Shown: positions 11,366-23,667, numbered from the stretch's first letter. The stretch: DNA of 64,000 bases from Lineus longissimus (GCF_910592395.1 NC_088326.1:12033001-12097000), one strand, 5' to 3'. Translations and numbers: made by a program. The notes: generated from the sequence alone by a model not told the origin.

Positions 11366-13499
11366 AGCAAACAGTGAACAATCTTAGCCAGTGACGATAT
11401 TTTTGCCTCGGGGTTCTAATTTTCTTGTAGGAAAGTTTGGTCTCAAATTCTGTGTGGGATCTTGGCTCGGACACAATGTGTTAAAGTTGATTAATTTGTT
11501 CTCCAGAAAAGAAGAACGCAATCTAAATACATTCTCCCTTTTCGCAATAACTATTCTACATGTGTCGTTCAATGGTTCTCTTGTACTCTTGCACACATGA
11601 TGAATGCATTGTACATTTACATACTTAGTAGCGTCATCCCGGGCGCTACTAAAATGTGACCTTGGGCACGGAAGCCGGAACGCATGCACGCGGGTTTGTA
11701 TGCTCTGTTATTACTGTATTTGTACGCTGTCGTCGCGCTGCGTATATTATTGATGTTTGTTCTAAGTACAAAATGAATCAGCGATATTTTAACACTTGGT
11801 GGGTCTAAAACAGTAATGGGAAAACGAAACGAAGTAGAGGCATGTTTGTTGGGTAGGAAAAATGCTTCACAACACTTGCGAGAACAATAATTATAGATGT
11901 GCATTAGTGCTATACCACAAGTGGCGGTATCTGATTGCAAGTAGGGGTATCATCCTCCTGGCTAGATAAACCCCACGACCAAGTTGTCCCTTAAACCTCC
12001 ATGAACATTAAAGCAGGTTGTACGGGCCTGGCAGGTCCGGAAGGCGGCATACCAACATCGTCCCAAGCTGCGCTGTGCCATGGGAAGGCCGAGCTGATCA
12101 AGCCGGAAAATCTCGCTAACTGGTCGAGGGTGCAATCTATCACAAGCACAGGGGAATTCGCGATCGTGCCATTGCGTTAAATCGTGCCAGTATGTCCCGT
12201 ATAGGGCTCAGCGTCGCCTATATCATCAATTTTACAACTGGTTATCTATCTAGTGGGACCATTGCTAGAGAGCTCTTAGTGTGTGTAATCAACGTTAATT
12301 AGGCGTATAGGATAAGAGTGGAGAGATGAGTTCCCTGGTTAAACGAGGCCAGGTTAAATCTTAAAAGATGACTATTTACAGAAACGTTCACCAGAAACAA
12401 TTGTGTCTACAATTTTGTTTAATGTATCGATATCATAAACCCTGTGCTGCGGCGGAGCGAAAGTGAAATGACATCCTGCGGCCACAATAAGCCGTTCACG
12501 TTATACATGTATGAACAACCTCATGGCCTTATCTGGCCATGTTCAATCATATTCCGTTCATCCCGTTCCGATCCGTCATTTCGATGAGGCCGCGTAAGAT
12601 TTCGTATCAGAGTTGTATCATCAGATTTTCCCTTTCTAAACTGTGCCCGCCCTCCGGACTCGGCTCGAAATGCTCCCGTAATGGCTGTCGGCCCGATGAG
12701 CAGCCATAACAACCAAAAGCACCGGGTATCGCGCTTTCCAGCTCTATTAGCCATTCTGGGGTTTCGCGATTCAAAGCAATTGCATTTAGCCGTGTTGGGG
12801 ACCGTCTCGGAATTGCGGGGCGCCGAATACCGGTTTTCCGTTTAAAAAGAGACGGGCATTTGACGTCATCTTCGGCTGAACTCGGCGACACTCGTGGAAG
12901 TCGAATGTTGTCTGCTTTGGGGAATGATGACGACATACTACCATGTTTGGTCAGACAAACGAGTCACCTGTTTTCGAGTGTTCCCCAAACGATGCGGGAA
13001 AAACTCTAATGGAAACACTGCGCCTGTTCAGTGTCGCCCTGTGTTTATAATATCAGTGATCGATGTCAGTGTATTTTGAGATGGACCCTATTATACTACA
13101 TTGTAGCCCTTGATTGAAGCTATGAATATACGCTGATATAATGGAACTATCACCCTTGCACATGAAAGACACCCTTTTGTTTGTATCAACTGGCATGGAA
13201 CGATGGTCGGCGCCATGGCAGCGTGATTCAAGTGGTGTCCATCCTACATCGTAGGGAATGAAATTCTGCCAGTGTTCCTGGCCAGTGCCAGTGTTATAAT
13301 GACCCGATGCATAATCGAAATGGCCAGAAAAAATGGAAGTCAATCCCATTTTGTAGTGAAGTGGCAGCCCGCACCCACTATTACGGGTATTTGCCGTTAC
13401 CGGTTTCGGCCTTTCGACACCCGTGAATGCTGTTTCGCCGGGGTCGATATTATCAAGATTTGCTCTGATAACCTTTGCTCTGCTTTTTTTTTCTTTTTT
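11366..13499. other. Gene-free stretch
   Basis: Open frames of up to about 109 residues occur on both strands, but none shows a recognisable domain or convincing splice signals. The stretch 12000-12200 is GC-richer, without an RNA-gene signature that I recognise. Confidence 0.35.
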
Positions 13500-13602
13500 T
13501 TTTTTTGTTAAGCACCTTTGAACGGCCCAATATAGGACTGATAAGGCGCTATATAAATGTGATACATAGATATATACAATGTAGATAGATAGATAGATAA
13601 CC
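13500..13602 (+). repeat. L2-like LINE 3' tail with GATA microsatellite
   Basis: After a poly-T run (13484-13506), AAGGCGCTATATAAATGTGA at 13542-13561 matches the 3' end typical of L2-type LINEs and their SINE partners. It is followed by a short run of GATA/TAGA units to about 13600. Only the tail is present. Confidence 0.5.
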
Positions 13603-14149
13603 CTTTGATAGACAGTATAATGGGATAAACCTACGTGTGAAGGGTCCTTGTTTAAAGAAAATAGATAGTTTATACTGATCAATTTGAAGACATTCTGTCA
13701 AAAAAATTAAAACAAAATCTCCATTGAGAGAAAAGCAGAAATGTTAAAAATTGAGATTTTTTTTTTTTTTTTAAACGGTCTCGTCATTTTTTTGTCATTT
13801 GATACTCTTCATAATTACGTTATAATTCATGCCTGCCTTTGCTGATTAACTGGTTTTATCTGACTACCACGCTGGTTTGTGTCAAAATCCAAGATGGCCA
13901 CTCTATACAAAATGGCCGCCAAATTAATTTCGTCTTACATGTATGTGGCAATGTTCTTTTCTATATGGTGCCACGCATGCCAGTCGAACTCCTGCATTCT
14001 TTCATGGTGCAAGCGAGAGTTCCAGTCGGTTCAGCCCCATAAGACTGAATTATGGCCCGTTGCCATAGTAGTGTAATGATTTTTCGTAAAATACTGTTGT
14101 TTACTGTGTGGAAGTTCCTCCCAGGGAATTGTACTCAAGTCTTTTAGAG
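13603..14149. other. Gene-free stretch
   Basis: No exon supported. Poly-T run at 13759-13773; AAGATGGCC and AAATGGCCGCC phrases near 13890-13920 resemble YY1 sites but stand alone. Confidence 0.3.
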
Positions 14150-14385
14150 AAATGCAATCGACATACAAATGTATGCGTATTGTACTAGGTGTTACAAAAA
14201 CAAGTATTGACACCTTTATTTCCATTTGCGCAACGTAACATAGAAACAATACACATAAACAGAGTATTGCACAATGGGTTTGAAAAATATTGACACTTTT
14301 CGCTTTCATTTGCAGAAAGTAACACAGAAATGCAATAGATATGTGCATCTATTGTACTGGGTGTCACAAAAAAGGATTTAACACT
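14150..14385. repeat. Degenerate tandem duplication, about 100-180 bp period
   Basis: The phrase TATTGTACTAGGTGTTACAAAAA (near 14178) recurs as TATTGTACTGGGTGTCACAAAAA (near 14350). CATTTGC followed by a variable G/A-rich stretch and GTAACA(T/C)AGAAA recurs at about 14222 and 14309. The minus-strand frames across it are by-products. Confidence 0.5.
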
Positions 14386-15112
14386 TCTGATGTTTGATAT
14401 TTTGACATTGTTTTGGTTCTTTCTATGACGCTATACGTATTCAAGTATGATATGATTTAGAAAGGTGCGCACGCACTCTGGACATGACAGCATGAACAAT
14501 CTATTTTGTGCTGAGCGTTTTAATTGGTAATTTCGATTTACTGAAAAGATTTGCTGACACAAAAGAGAAAGGCATGATAAGGTACATCCTTGTTGCTATA
14601 TGACTGTGCTACTGTGATCAGGTTCAACGGCACGCGCAAGTGAACAGGAGTTATTTCTAACAAAAAACAACGCAGTCCTGTGGATGAACCAACCTCGACA
14701 ATATACCTCGTCTGCCGACTGCGATATTGCAAATAACTGCCGGATTGTCCCAAACAATTAGGACAAGGGTGAGATATTTTCATGGCAGCTAGCTCCCAAC
14801 ATCCTCAGTCGTGGCACAGCTTGGCTGTTAAACCCACGACATAACCGAGAAAAAAAATGAATAATGGCGAAATCGTAAATCGGTAATATTTGAGGATGTT
14901 TGACTTTTTCTTGATTTATTTGCTTGGGAATCGTGGCTATTAATAATTAAATCTTTGTTCCGGACCGGGCGTTGAATTGTACTGGGATGGATGGGAGCTG
15001 AATCATTAAACTTTAAATCAGGATATTAACGCCGCGGACTGCTGTGGAAATTGGTTTCATAAGATATAAATGGCCCGGAACCCTTCGGGAGCATGAGGCG
15101 CGGTTGCGCTGG

Positions 15113-15500
15113 GTTATAGCTCTGATGTATCAAGACGGCCGCCATATTGTGTTGAACCATTTGGGGTTTTTGCCCGGCTGATGCTCTGCTGTATCATGAC
15201 GGCCGCCATATTGTGTTGAACAATTTGGGAGTATTTGGGGAATGTTTTTGCTGGGTTGATGCTCTGCTGTATCATGACGGCCGCCATATTATGTTGTACT
15301 GCGTATGTGCTGGGTTGACGGAACTGTTCTGTAGTATCATTTGGTTGCATTTGGGTTGGGTAAACCTCGGAGATATCAAGATGACCACCGAAGAAGGCCG
15401 ATGTTGAACCACCCGGTATTTGGGAGTATTGAAGCGCATTTGTGTTGGGTTAATTAAAGCTCTGCTGTGTCAAGGTGGCAGCCATGTTGAATTACTTGCG
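15113..15500 (+). promoter_or_regulatory. Tandem repeats carrying YY1-like motifs upstream of the calmodulin-like exon
   Basis: Units of roughly 65-80 bp beginning GCTCTGCTGTATCATGACGG repeat about three times, with a fourth degenerate unit near 15460. Each includes GGCCGCCATATTG or a near variant (about 15137, 15202 and 15280), matching the core of the YY1 consensus. The last unit ends about 75 bp before the first recognised calmodulin-like exon. Whether a transcription start lies here cannot be told from sequence. Confidence 0.45.
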
Positions 15501-15575
15501 TTTTGATGGTTTTAATTGGCTGTCCCATCGTTTGATTTCCACAATTATTGTACAAGTATTCTTTCTCTTTCTCAG

Positions 15576-18500
15576 GACAAGAATGATTGTATGACAGAAG
15601 AGGAGGAGCTCGGTAAGTTTATTCGGCTTGACTCGGCAATCTTCGGAACTGTTCGGAAATTCCATGACGGCTGATCGCCGTTGGATATTTAGGTTTTTAT
15701 GAACCCTTCCAAGATTATCCTATAGGCCATATGCAGTTTTAGCACTCTTCTTCCTTCACCAACAGCCATGTTCTATTTGTGCAATCCACTTCCCCTCATC
15801 CAACACTAGCCTTGAACATCCATTTGTGCAATCCACTTTCCCTCACCCAACACTAGCCTTGAACATACATTTGCGCAATCCACTGCCCCAAACCCACAGC
15901 CTTCCGTCAGCATCCATTTCTAAACCATTTTCCCTCACCCAACAGCCTTGAACATCCATTTGCGCAATCCACTGCCCCTAACCCAACAGCCTTGAACATC
16001 CATTTGTGCAATCCACTGCCCCTAACCCAACACTAGCCTTGAACATCCATTTGCGCAATCCACTGCCCCAAACCCACAGCCTTCCGTCAGCATCCATTTC
16101 TAAAACCATTTCCCACCCAACAGCCTTGAACATCCATTTGCGCAATCCACAGCCCCTAACCCAACAGCCTTGAACAGCCTTTTACGCAATCCGCTCAGTG
16201 TCCCATTGCACATCCCAAAAATGTACGCATTTAACATGCTGCAATGCAGCTGCATTTCTACACAGCAAATCCGCCTTCTCTAACAACACAACAAGAATAG
16301 TGCCTCATAGCATAACATATCGACCCATAGCCCATGCAGCAGCAGAGCCTTAATTGCGTCGGGATGGACTTCATAACATTTATTGCCATTGATTTCACGT
16401 TTTAGAGCAACCCGCCTGTACATCACTGAGTGACATTAACCAGTTAACTGGTGGTGTGTATAAAGTGTTGCCCGGAGCTGATAAGGCGGGCTGGAGGTTT
16501 GTTTGGGATGCTGCCCAATGGTCGCTGTACCTCTTGAATACTAATGATCCCGTCTGGGGTGCGTACCTATGTTCCACGGGACCCGCCGATATGATAACAG
16601 GGAGTTTTCACAAAGCCCCCGAAACGCTAATGCGAACGCCTGTCCCATTGTTCGAGTTCTTGATCGCGATGTCGGACAGAAGGGCAGGCGTTGGCGTTTC
16701 GGGAGATTTGCGAAAAGTCACAAATCGTTCTTCTAACAAGGAAACACCGAACTCTGAAATCGCATATTGAGCCCATATACCCTACCCTTTTTGACAATAA
16801 TGTTTAACATCTCTCTCCCGAAACTAGACATCCATACGCATAATTTGTCACCAAAGGCGGCAGGCCTTAGCCTACATGCACATGATGTTATGTGTTTTGC
16901 CTGCCCTGCCGATCTATCGGCGTTGTACGTCGCTGGGATTGACGCACACCGCCGGTTCATCGGCATGCCGCTTGCTTCTGAAGAACAACGTTGAATGCAA
17001 ACTCGCCACTTCGCTGCATGCGTTGATCGAACATAGCCGGCAGACGAAGCACGCTATGTATGAGCTATAGTTAGCCCCGGTTATCCCATTATAGCATTAC
17101 CAATCGGACAATTCTATACCAAATATAGCAGGCTACCCTACATACCCATGGCCCACCGCCAGCTATCAATGCTTTCAACTGTGGGTTTCTATGGCAACCA
17201 GTCGAAAGCTTAGCTGTACCGGGACGGCTGGTGTTTCGAATGAACATGCGCCTGTCGGAAACTGCGCGTTTTTGTCATTTCCGCCGCGTGGGGGACCGAA
17301 TATTAAAGGAGAGCTATAGACAGGGCGTAGGGGTCAAATCGGTGTGCTTGGGTTTTGATTCAGAGATGATTACATTCCCTATAGACGCATTGATATTTTC
17401 GATTCGGTGTGAACTAGGAGAGACCCCTATTGGCGACTTTTTGTAACCTAATCCGCCCCTGATTCGTTCTGTAAAAGAAACGAAAGTTGGGTCGAAACCT
17501 CAGTGTCGTTTCTCGGCCAATTGGATTAGAGTATGTATATGGCTACCGGTAGGCGTTGATTTGGATTTGTTGATAAGTAATGATATTACGGACTAAAGGC
17601 TAGTGTAGATATGATTGGATTAGATTCTGGTTGTGTGGCAACTGTCTGGCGTTGATTGGTTAATGAATAATGATTTTACGGACTGAAGGCTAGCGTGCAA
17701 TTTTGTTGCTTAATTTTACAAATGAAATCGTATTTACAGTCGTAAATATAGTAATTCGTGGTATGTCCTGGTACCATCAGAGGGAGGTAATTCTATTATG
17801 GAGTAAGCGAAATAATACATGATGCATACATGGCCATGTACACTCTTGGCCAAAACTAAAGAGCCGCCTTAATTTTTTTAATATTTTTTTGACGATTCAC
17901 GTGGCTTACTATAATAGTTCATTCAGTAATATTCCCATCTTTGAAAGTCATTCGACTTTACATCTAAATTGAGAATTATAAGTCTCACTTTTTTCCATTT
18001 TTTATCTGATGCCAAAATGTATTTTTTAAAGATGAAATTCTGGAAACAAAATGGCTGACCCCTCCCAAATAAAAAATCCTCTCTCATTGCATCAAGCAAT
18101 TTTGAGGTGACCCTTATTGTTGATCAAATGAGGTCGGTTTCAAAAATGGCCTGTCGTCATTTAAATGGCTCGGTCACTATGGATTTATTGCTAGATATTG
18201 AAAAGAAGATTATACCGTAAAAAGTCCCATCGTTTCTATCATTGTAACAAGAAAAACGCTAAAAAACACGCTGACTTATGGCGGTTAACCTCAATCCTGA
18301 ATTATACGCACAGTGACGGTCTATCGGCATGTTAAAAAAAGGTATTCAGGTTAAAAAGTGGGGAGATTTTTTACACCCTGCAAATGCATTCTACAAGAGA
18401 AAGAATAATGGGTTAACTGATCTACATCTTGTGTTATATGTCAAAAATCGGCCATTCCTCCATATCGGAGAGAAATTCGCTGATTTCCCGAGGGGGGGTT

Positions 18501-20972
18501 TTAGCGTGAATGACTGTTCCTTCAGGAACTGTATGGCGCTTTTCGTCCTGAGGCCATGCAAAAAGCTAAGGCATTGATACCGTCTTGGAGGTATTTGTTG
18601 TCGGACCGAATATCGAGAGGGTGAAGCTCAACTGTGTAGGCCACAACCGCGGCGGTAGCTGAGGTTTTTGGCGAAATGACAGGTGCACCGGTATTTAGTG
18701 TTTAGTGAGATAACAAATTCAAAGAATGAGGTGACAATTTCTATTCTTAAACACTTCATACTCAACAATGAAACTGCTCTTTGAATGCTATCGTATTTTG
18801 CACCAACCCAAGTGGTTGTGGTTGCCCAACAATATCCGCTGCCGCCATAACGAGGCGCATAGTGCATTAAACATGGTAAACTGTGGTTCATGGTACTCAA
18901 GGTGTTTTGGCATTTCTTTATGTTGATGCTTAACTTTTTAGAATTAGGAGAAGGTTTTTTTCAACCTGCAAAGCAAGTTGAAGGCTTCTGGTGGAGTGGT
19001 ACGCGGGATCTTTCGGGGCGTCAGACGACCCAAAGTCGCCCTGTTTAGAACCGATCATGACGAAGAGAGGCCTGCGGACTCTGCTCGATGAGTTGTAGGG
19101 AATAGGGCCCACCTCGGTGTAACATCCAGTGCCATTACACTTCTAAGTTTACCAAATAAACCAAGAAATAGATTTTCACTGGACGAATCCTGCCTGTATG
19201 AGATTGGAATGGTCATGCTGTAGCCAAAATTTAAAACATGTTGCACAAATGTTGTTGTTGTCGTTGATATTTCCATATTACAGTAGCGCCGCATTCTCTT
19301 GCAGAATACCGCGAGGCCTTCGCCCTGTTTGATAAGGATGGTGATGGGACGATCACGACCTGTGAGCTGGGGACGGTCATGCGGTCGCTGGGCCAGAGCC
19401 CCACGGAGGAGGAGCTGAAAGATATGGTGAACGAGGTGGATAAAGACGGTAGGTCTTGGCGAGACGCTCACTTTATGTAAGACGCCCTACAATGTAGAAT
19501 GGGGAGCTTGAAAAGAAAGAGAATTGCAAATAGCCTCAAACCAACTCGAAAATATGGATGGCAAAAACAAAAAGCATTGTGGTCTGACATCGCGTTGGTA
19601 TGTCCATCACGAGACCTTCTCTGACCGCTCCCTCTATTTTCAGGAAATGGTACCATCGAATTCAATGAGTTTATTCACATGATGAAGAAGAAGCATCAGA
19701 ACTGTGATAAAGAGGAAGAAATCAGGGAGGCGTTTAACCTTTTCGATAAGGACGGCAATGGGTAGGTTAAAGAAGAACTAGAAGGATAAGTCGATAATGG
19801 TGAAAGAAACGACAAAACGAATGTTTTCATCAGAGAGTCCTCGTCGAGAGCTGTCCAATGAATGGTCATGTTAATATGTTTTGATGAATCCTAACATTTT
19901 GCCCCTATAGGTAATTATTTAGCCGAAAACTAGAAACCTTGAGGAGGTTTGGCCACTGCTAGTAATGATGGCCATGAGGTTGGCTAGGAAAAAAGGAGAA
20001 AAATAAAAATGATAAGAAAATACATTGATAATAATGGTACCATCAGACAGTTCGCGTCGAGAGCTTCCCAACGAATGTCATGTGAATACTAGTATGTTCT
20101 TGAAATCTACATTTTTGCTCCAAATGGTAAGGCTTCACTAGAAACCTATTAAATGATGTTTGGCCATTGTGGATAATGATCCGGACCCGGACGAGTTTAT
20201 TCTTGTTTTAGGTATATAAGCGCGACTGAGCTACGGACCCGGACGAGTTCATTCTTTTTTTTAGGTATATAAGCGCGACTGAGCTACGGACCCGGACGAG
20301 TATATTCCTGTTTTAGGTATATAAGCGCGACTGAGCTGCAGACTCGGAAGAGTTCATTCTTGTTTTAGGTAGAAAGCGCGACTGAGCTACGGACCCGGAC
20401 GAGTTCATTCTTGTTTTAGGTATATAAGCCTGACTGAGCTACGGACCCGGACGAGTTTATTCTTTTTTTTAGGTATATAAGCGCGACTGAGCTGCGGAAC
20501 CTGATGACTTCATTAGGGGAGAAACTGACAGATGATGAGGTGGATGAGATGATCCGGGAGGCTGACATTGATGGAGATGGCCAAGTAAATTACGATGGTA
20601 TGATATGATAAATAAGGCTCTTTGGTAAAACTTGCGGAAGTAAACCCGACATGACAATACTTAGCCATTCTAGGGTAGGACAAGGTCGAAGGTGTGTAGA
20701 GTGTTAGTTCCTGATGTTGTCAATAGGGTGCACCCGAACAGTCTTAAAAATAAAGGTTTTTGAGCTTTTGAAAAATCTTTTGGGGGTTTTCAGCTACTAT
20801 AGATATGAACCCCACAAAGGTTTTTCAGAAAAATAAAAACAAAAGTAAGATAGAGAAGGAGACGTGAATTGTACTCAAAGGGATGTGAACGTATTGGGCA
20901 ATCTACCTTTATATTATATTTTAAAACAATACCAACTTTTTTTCAGAATTCCTTCGCATGATGTGCAAGTAG
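15576..20972 (+). CDS. Calmodulin-like Ca2+-binding protein, four EF hands
   Basis: Five exons join in phase: 15576-15612, 19305-19448, 19644-19761, 20473-20597 and 20947-20972. Starting at the ATG at 15591 this gives 144 residues, against 149 for calmodulin. All four EF-hand loops are complete: residues 17-28 ([12 protein letters not shown]), 53-64, 90-101 and 126-137, each with acidic positions 1, 3 and 12. This predicts four calcium sites in a cytosolic sensor that binds target helices. The linker [15 protein letters not shown] and the C-terminus MMCK differ from true calmodulin, so it is a paralogue. The N-terminus is short. The codons DKNDC precede the chosen ATG in frame after a good acceptor, so a further upstream exon or a 5'-UTR exon is possible. 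Exon 4's acceptor lies at the end of a six-copy tandem repeat of the acceptor itself. Confidence 0.88.
15765..16190. repeat. Minisatellite in intron 1 of the calmodulin-like gene
   Basis: A unit of about 45 bp containing AGCCTTGAACATCCATTTGC, GCAATCCACTGCCCC and AACCCAACA repeats around nine times with small changes. A higher-order block (including CCTTCCGTCAGCATCCATTT) is duplicated near 15895 and 16080. Strong C-rich/G-rich strand bias. No coding potential. Confidence 0.8.
16191..19304. other. Intron 1 of the calmodulin-like gene, remainder
   Basis: No further exon recognised. A 104-residue frame at 16456-16770 lacks a known domain. Near 17300-17430 a sequence beginning TTAAAGGAGAGCTATAGACA and containing GAGACCCCTATTGGCGA resembles the inverted-repeat element at 44809, suggesting a diverged relative. 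Confidence 0.4.
20179..20525 (+). repeat. Six-fold tandem repeat of a splice acceptor and exon start
   Basis: A unit of 51-53 bp contains a pyrimidine tract, TTTTAG, GGTATATAAGCGCGACTGAG and CTACGGACCCGGACGAGTT. AG acceptors end at 20211, 20264, 20316, 20368, 20419 and 20472. Only the last is followed by the intact coding exon (GTATATAAGCG... encoding [11 protein letters not shown]). The earlier copies carry the first codons of the exon and then run back into an intron-like pyrimidine tract. Splicing to any early copy would read YISATELR and soon hit a stop. Confidence 0.9.
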
Positions 20973-22003
20973 TTCCCATTTCTCCGTCAGAGGACGCTTT
21001 CTCCTTGAAAACTCTACAGCCCAAATGTAACAAACTTTCTTTTTATGGATGAATTTTAATTATCCTTTTCTCCGCAATATCTTGTCGGCGCTGCTTTTCG
21101 GATACAAAATGGCGAGGTGCACAATACAATCTGGAAGCACGTGTTCTAGGAATGTGGAACGAAGAGGCAAACTATGTGAATTCTGATTCGAGTTACGTTT
21201 GGATTATTTTGAAAGTGGGTCGAGCTCTCCACGTCCTTGGAGGGGAGAATCGTCATGAAGCTAGCCGAGGGCAGACGGCAGCTACGGGACTTTTGATGAC
21301 GTCATCAGAACATGGTATAAAAAAGGTGCCATGTATTGCGTTTACACCGAAATCTGCAACCCTTTCTGAACAAAAGAGCAAAAAATCACTGCTGCTTATT
21401 ACCACTGCAAATATATGGCGTGAAGATTGTGCACATGTTTTCATGACGTCACATGATTTGGTGTTCTAAGGCATTCCTTATACTTCAGCGTGCTGACAAT
21501 GTTTGGTACAATTGATTCTGATGGTTGTGACAAAATGCCTGAGATTAAGCATTTATTAAAACGTTCCGGTGTAGGTATTAAACATATTATCATAAGACTC
21601 GTAATCTTGACAAATGACATGTTCATACCTTTGCCTGCATTTTGGTCTTGATCGTTAATAATCGTGCCGCCAGATGTCAGGCCATGTGCCTCGGAGCAAT
21701 CGGAATTGGCGATAGTGCTGTCACCTGATGGCTGACCAGTGTATTAGAATAAGAAATGATCACTTGTACCCTTTTACCTACAATGAAACGAAACGATGGT
21801 GACAGACTGCTAAATTAAGCAAATCAGCCCAAGACATTGCCATGATTACGCCGCATCAAGATACGTCACCTGGTACTCGCCTTACGTCATAAGGGAGATT
21901 TTGCGAAACCTCTCAATCATTCACGATGTGTCTGCCCTGAATTTTATTGCTTCTCACTTATTTACGGTATTAGCCAGAAATAGCGTTGCTGGACGAACTA
22001 GGT
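20973..22003. other. 3' flank of the calmodulin-like gene and intergenic sequence
   Basis: The 3'-UTR should begin here. I did not find a clear AATAAA within the first few hundred bases. The open frame at 21152-21469 has no recognisable domain. Confidence 0.35.
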
Positions 22004-22087
22004 TAAGTAGGTCATTCTCCGAAAGTAGGTCAATCTATCTTCTGTAGGTTCATCTCTTAAAGTAGGTCGTTCTTCATAAATAGGTCA
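22004..22087 (+). promoter_or_regulatory. Cluster of ROR/Rev-erb-type response elements
   Basis: Direct repeats of an AGGTCA half-site, all in one orientation. TAAGTAGGTCA (22004-22014), AAAGTAGGTCA (22022-22032) and TAAATAGGTCA (22077-22087) each fit the extended monomeric element WAWNTRGGTCA. AAAGTAGGTCG (22059-22069) and GTAGGTTCA (near 22044) are near misses. The cluster could serve either neighbouring gene or none. Confidence 0.4.
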
Positions 22088-22571
22088 CGCTAGTTATCTG
22101 TGCCTCGCTCGCAGTTAAGTCTTCAGGATTTGGGGGTGTTGAGAAAATGTGGACTGAAAAAAGTTATTCACAAAAAACCACGTGATCATTTCGACGCCAT
22201 GAAAAAAGATGGCCACCATATGACAAGTTTGAAAAGTGACAGACCTTAAACCGCCCTTCGATCCTAAAGATTTTTACAAATGAAGTGAATAAATTCTACA
22301 ATTCCATTGGCTGTTGACTCATACATAGGTAAAGTTTTATATGAATTTGAATTATGCAATTATCTGTACATAACGATCTATTTATTATGCCCATTTTCTA
22401 TTGTGATAGCTAGATGTTTTAAACTGTTGATGTCGTGTAAGTGGGTAGGCCTAATCTATTGTCTGGTTCAATCACTCGCCGTTGGTATCGCTACCTGTTA
22501 AATATCGGAATATCGTATCTTCATTTGTCAGTCGCCGATACGGTCGTATTCTACACTGCCAAAAGGGAAAG

Positions 22572-22680
22572 CAATCTCCCAATGAGACAATAGCTTGCAT
22601 TTGCTGCGGGGCAAATGTACCCAAGTACACGGTGCAATTATCACAAAGCAACAGTTACCGATGGCAAGGCTTGGAGATTG
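22572..22680. mobile_element. Small inverted-repeat element, family B, copy 1
   Basis: CAATCTCCCAATG at the left is answered by TTGGAGATTG at the right end (22680), giving short terminal inverted repeats around about 109 bp. A diverged copy lies at 23568-23667 and a partial one near 30105-30137 (CTTACCAATGGTGAGGCTTG). The frame at 22482-22823 crosses it by chance. Confidence 0.55.
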
Positions 22681-23567
22681 AAGTCAAAGTTGCAATTTGT
22701 TGCTCGACGGGCTTCTCGTTAAAGGTCTACGAGACGCATAGTCATGTGATGATCATGTGCCCAGCGTCACGTGCCCATCATAAACCCAAGCGTCCGTTGA
22801 TTATCTGCCGTCAAAATGAATGAAAGTGGCGACTAGCTTTGCGTGTATTCGTTGTACATTGCATTGATGACGAAGTGACGACAACAGATGACAACGACAA
22901 CCATCTGCGGCAGAATGACAGAGCGACACCATCGGCATGAGATGAAACTAGACAAATATTTTCACAGAAATAGTAACCTCGTCTTTATTTCTTAAAAGAC
23001 CCGGGTGTTTCGGGTAAATAGTGTAGAAAGCATGCATATTATTCTAAGTTAAGTCTACGTCATTTCCTCGGACTCTTCACGCATATTCCTTGCAACAAAG
23101 TGTGGAAAAGACGCGAACATAAACTCAATGGTTTCGTAAAGTGCCTTTTTGTAACACCCTGTCTACAAACACAGCTAACTTGGCTGTTTTGGACTTCTTA
23201 ACCTCGACCCAGGGTGTAACGGGCGTATACGTCATGCAGTTGATATGCATTAAAACGCCCGAGGAAACGATAGAGATGATAGTTTATGTGTTCAAGCACT
23301 AGAAATGATTCCATTCTCAATTTTTTCAGGTTTCTTGTTGGTCGACTGTACGTGTATCATTTCATAAAACAAACCGCAGTGTTGGCAAGGTCCTCGGACA
23401 AGGAATCACGCCCACGGTAGTTGGCCCCGCCGCAATATTCTCTCGATGCAGATGAATGCGCACACAGCACACTGCCTGTTGACTCGTCACGCGGATGCGG
23501 TCCGCGAGGACGATTTGCCGGGAATGAAAAGTAGCGTAAAGCGATGACGTTTTGTGACTATCCCCCA

Positions 23568-23667
23568 ATGACAGGCAACCTAGCATTTGCTGAGGAGCAA
23601 AGGTACGCTAGTACACAGTGCAAGTATCTGTAAGCACCCGTCCACCAATGGCGAGTCTGGGGGATTG
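23568..23667. mobile_element. Small inverted-repeat element, family B, copy 2
   Basis: Aligns by eye with 22572-22680: CCCCCAATGACAG, GCATTTGCTGAGGAGCAAAG, GTACACAGTGCAAG, CCACCAATGGCGAGTCTGGG and GGATTG match in order. The termini are more decayed than in copy 1. Confidence 0.5.

Noticed and set aside
12000-12200. Possible snRNA or 5S rRNA gene in a GC-richer patch
   Set aside because: Checked by eye against remembered U1, U6 and 5S signatures; no match.
16456-16770. 104-residue plus-strand frame
   Set aside because: Lies inside calmodulin-like intron 1, has no recognisable domain and no splice partner.
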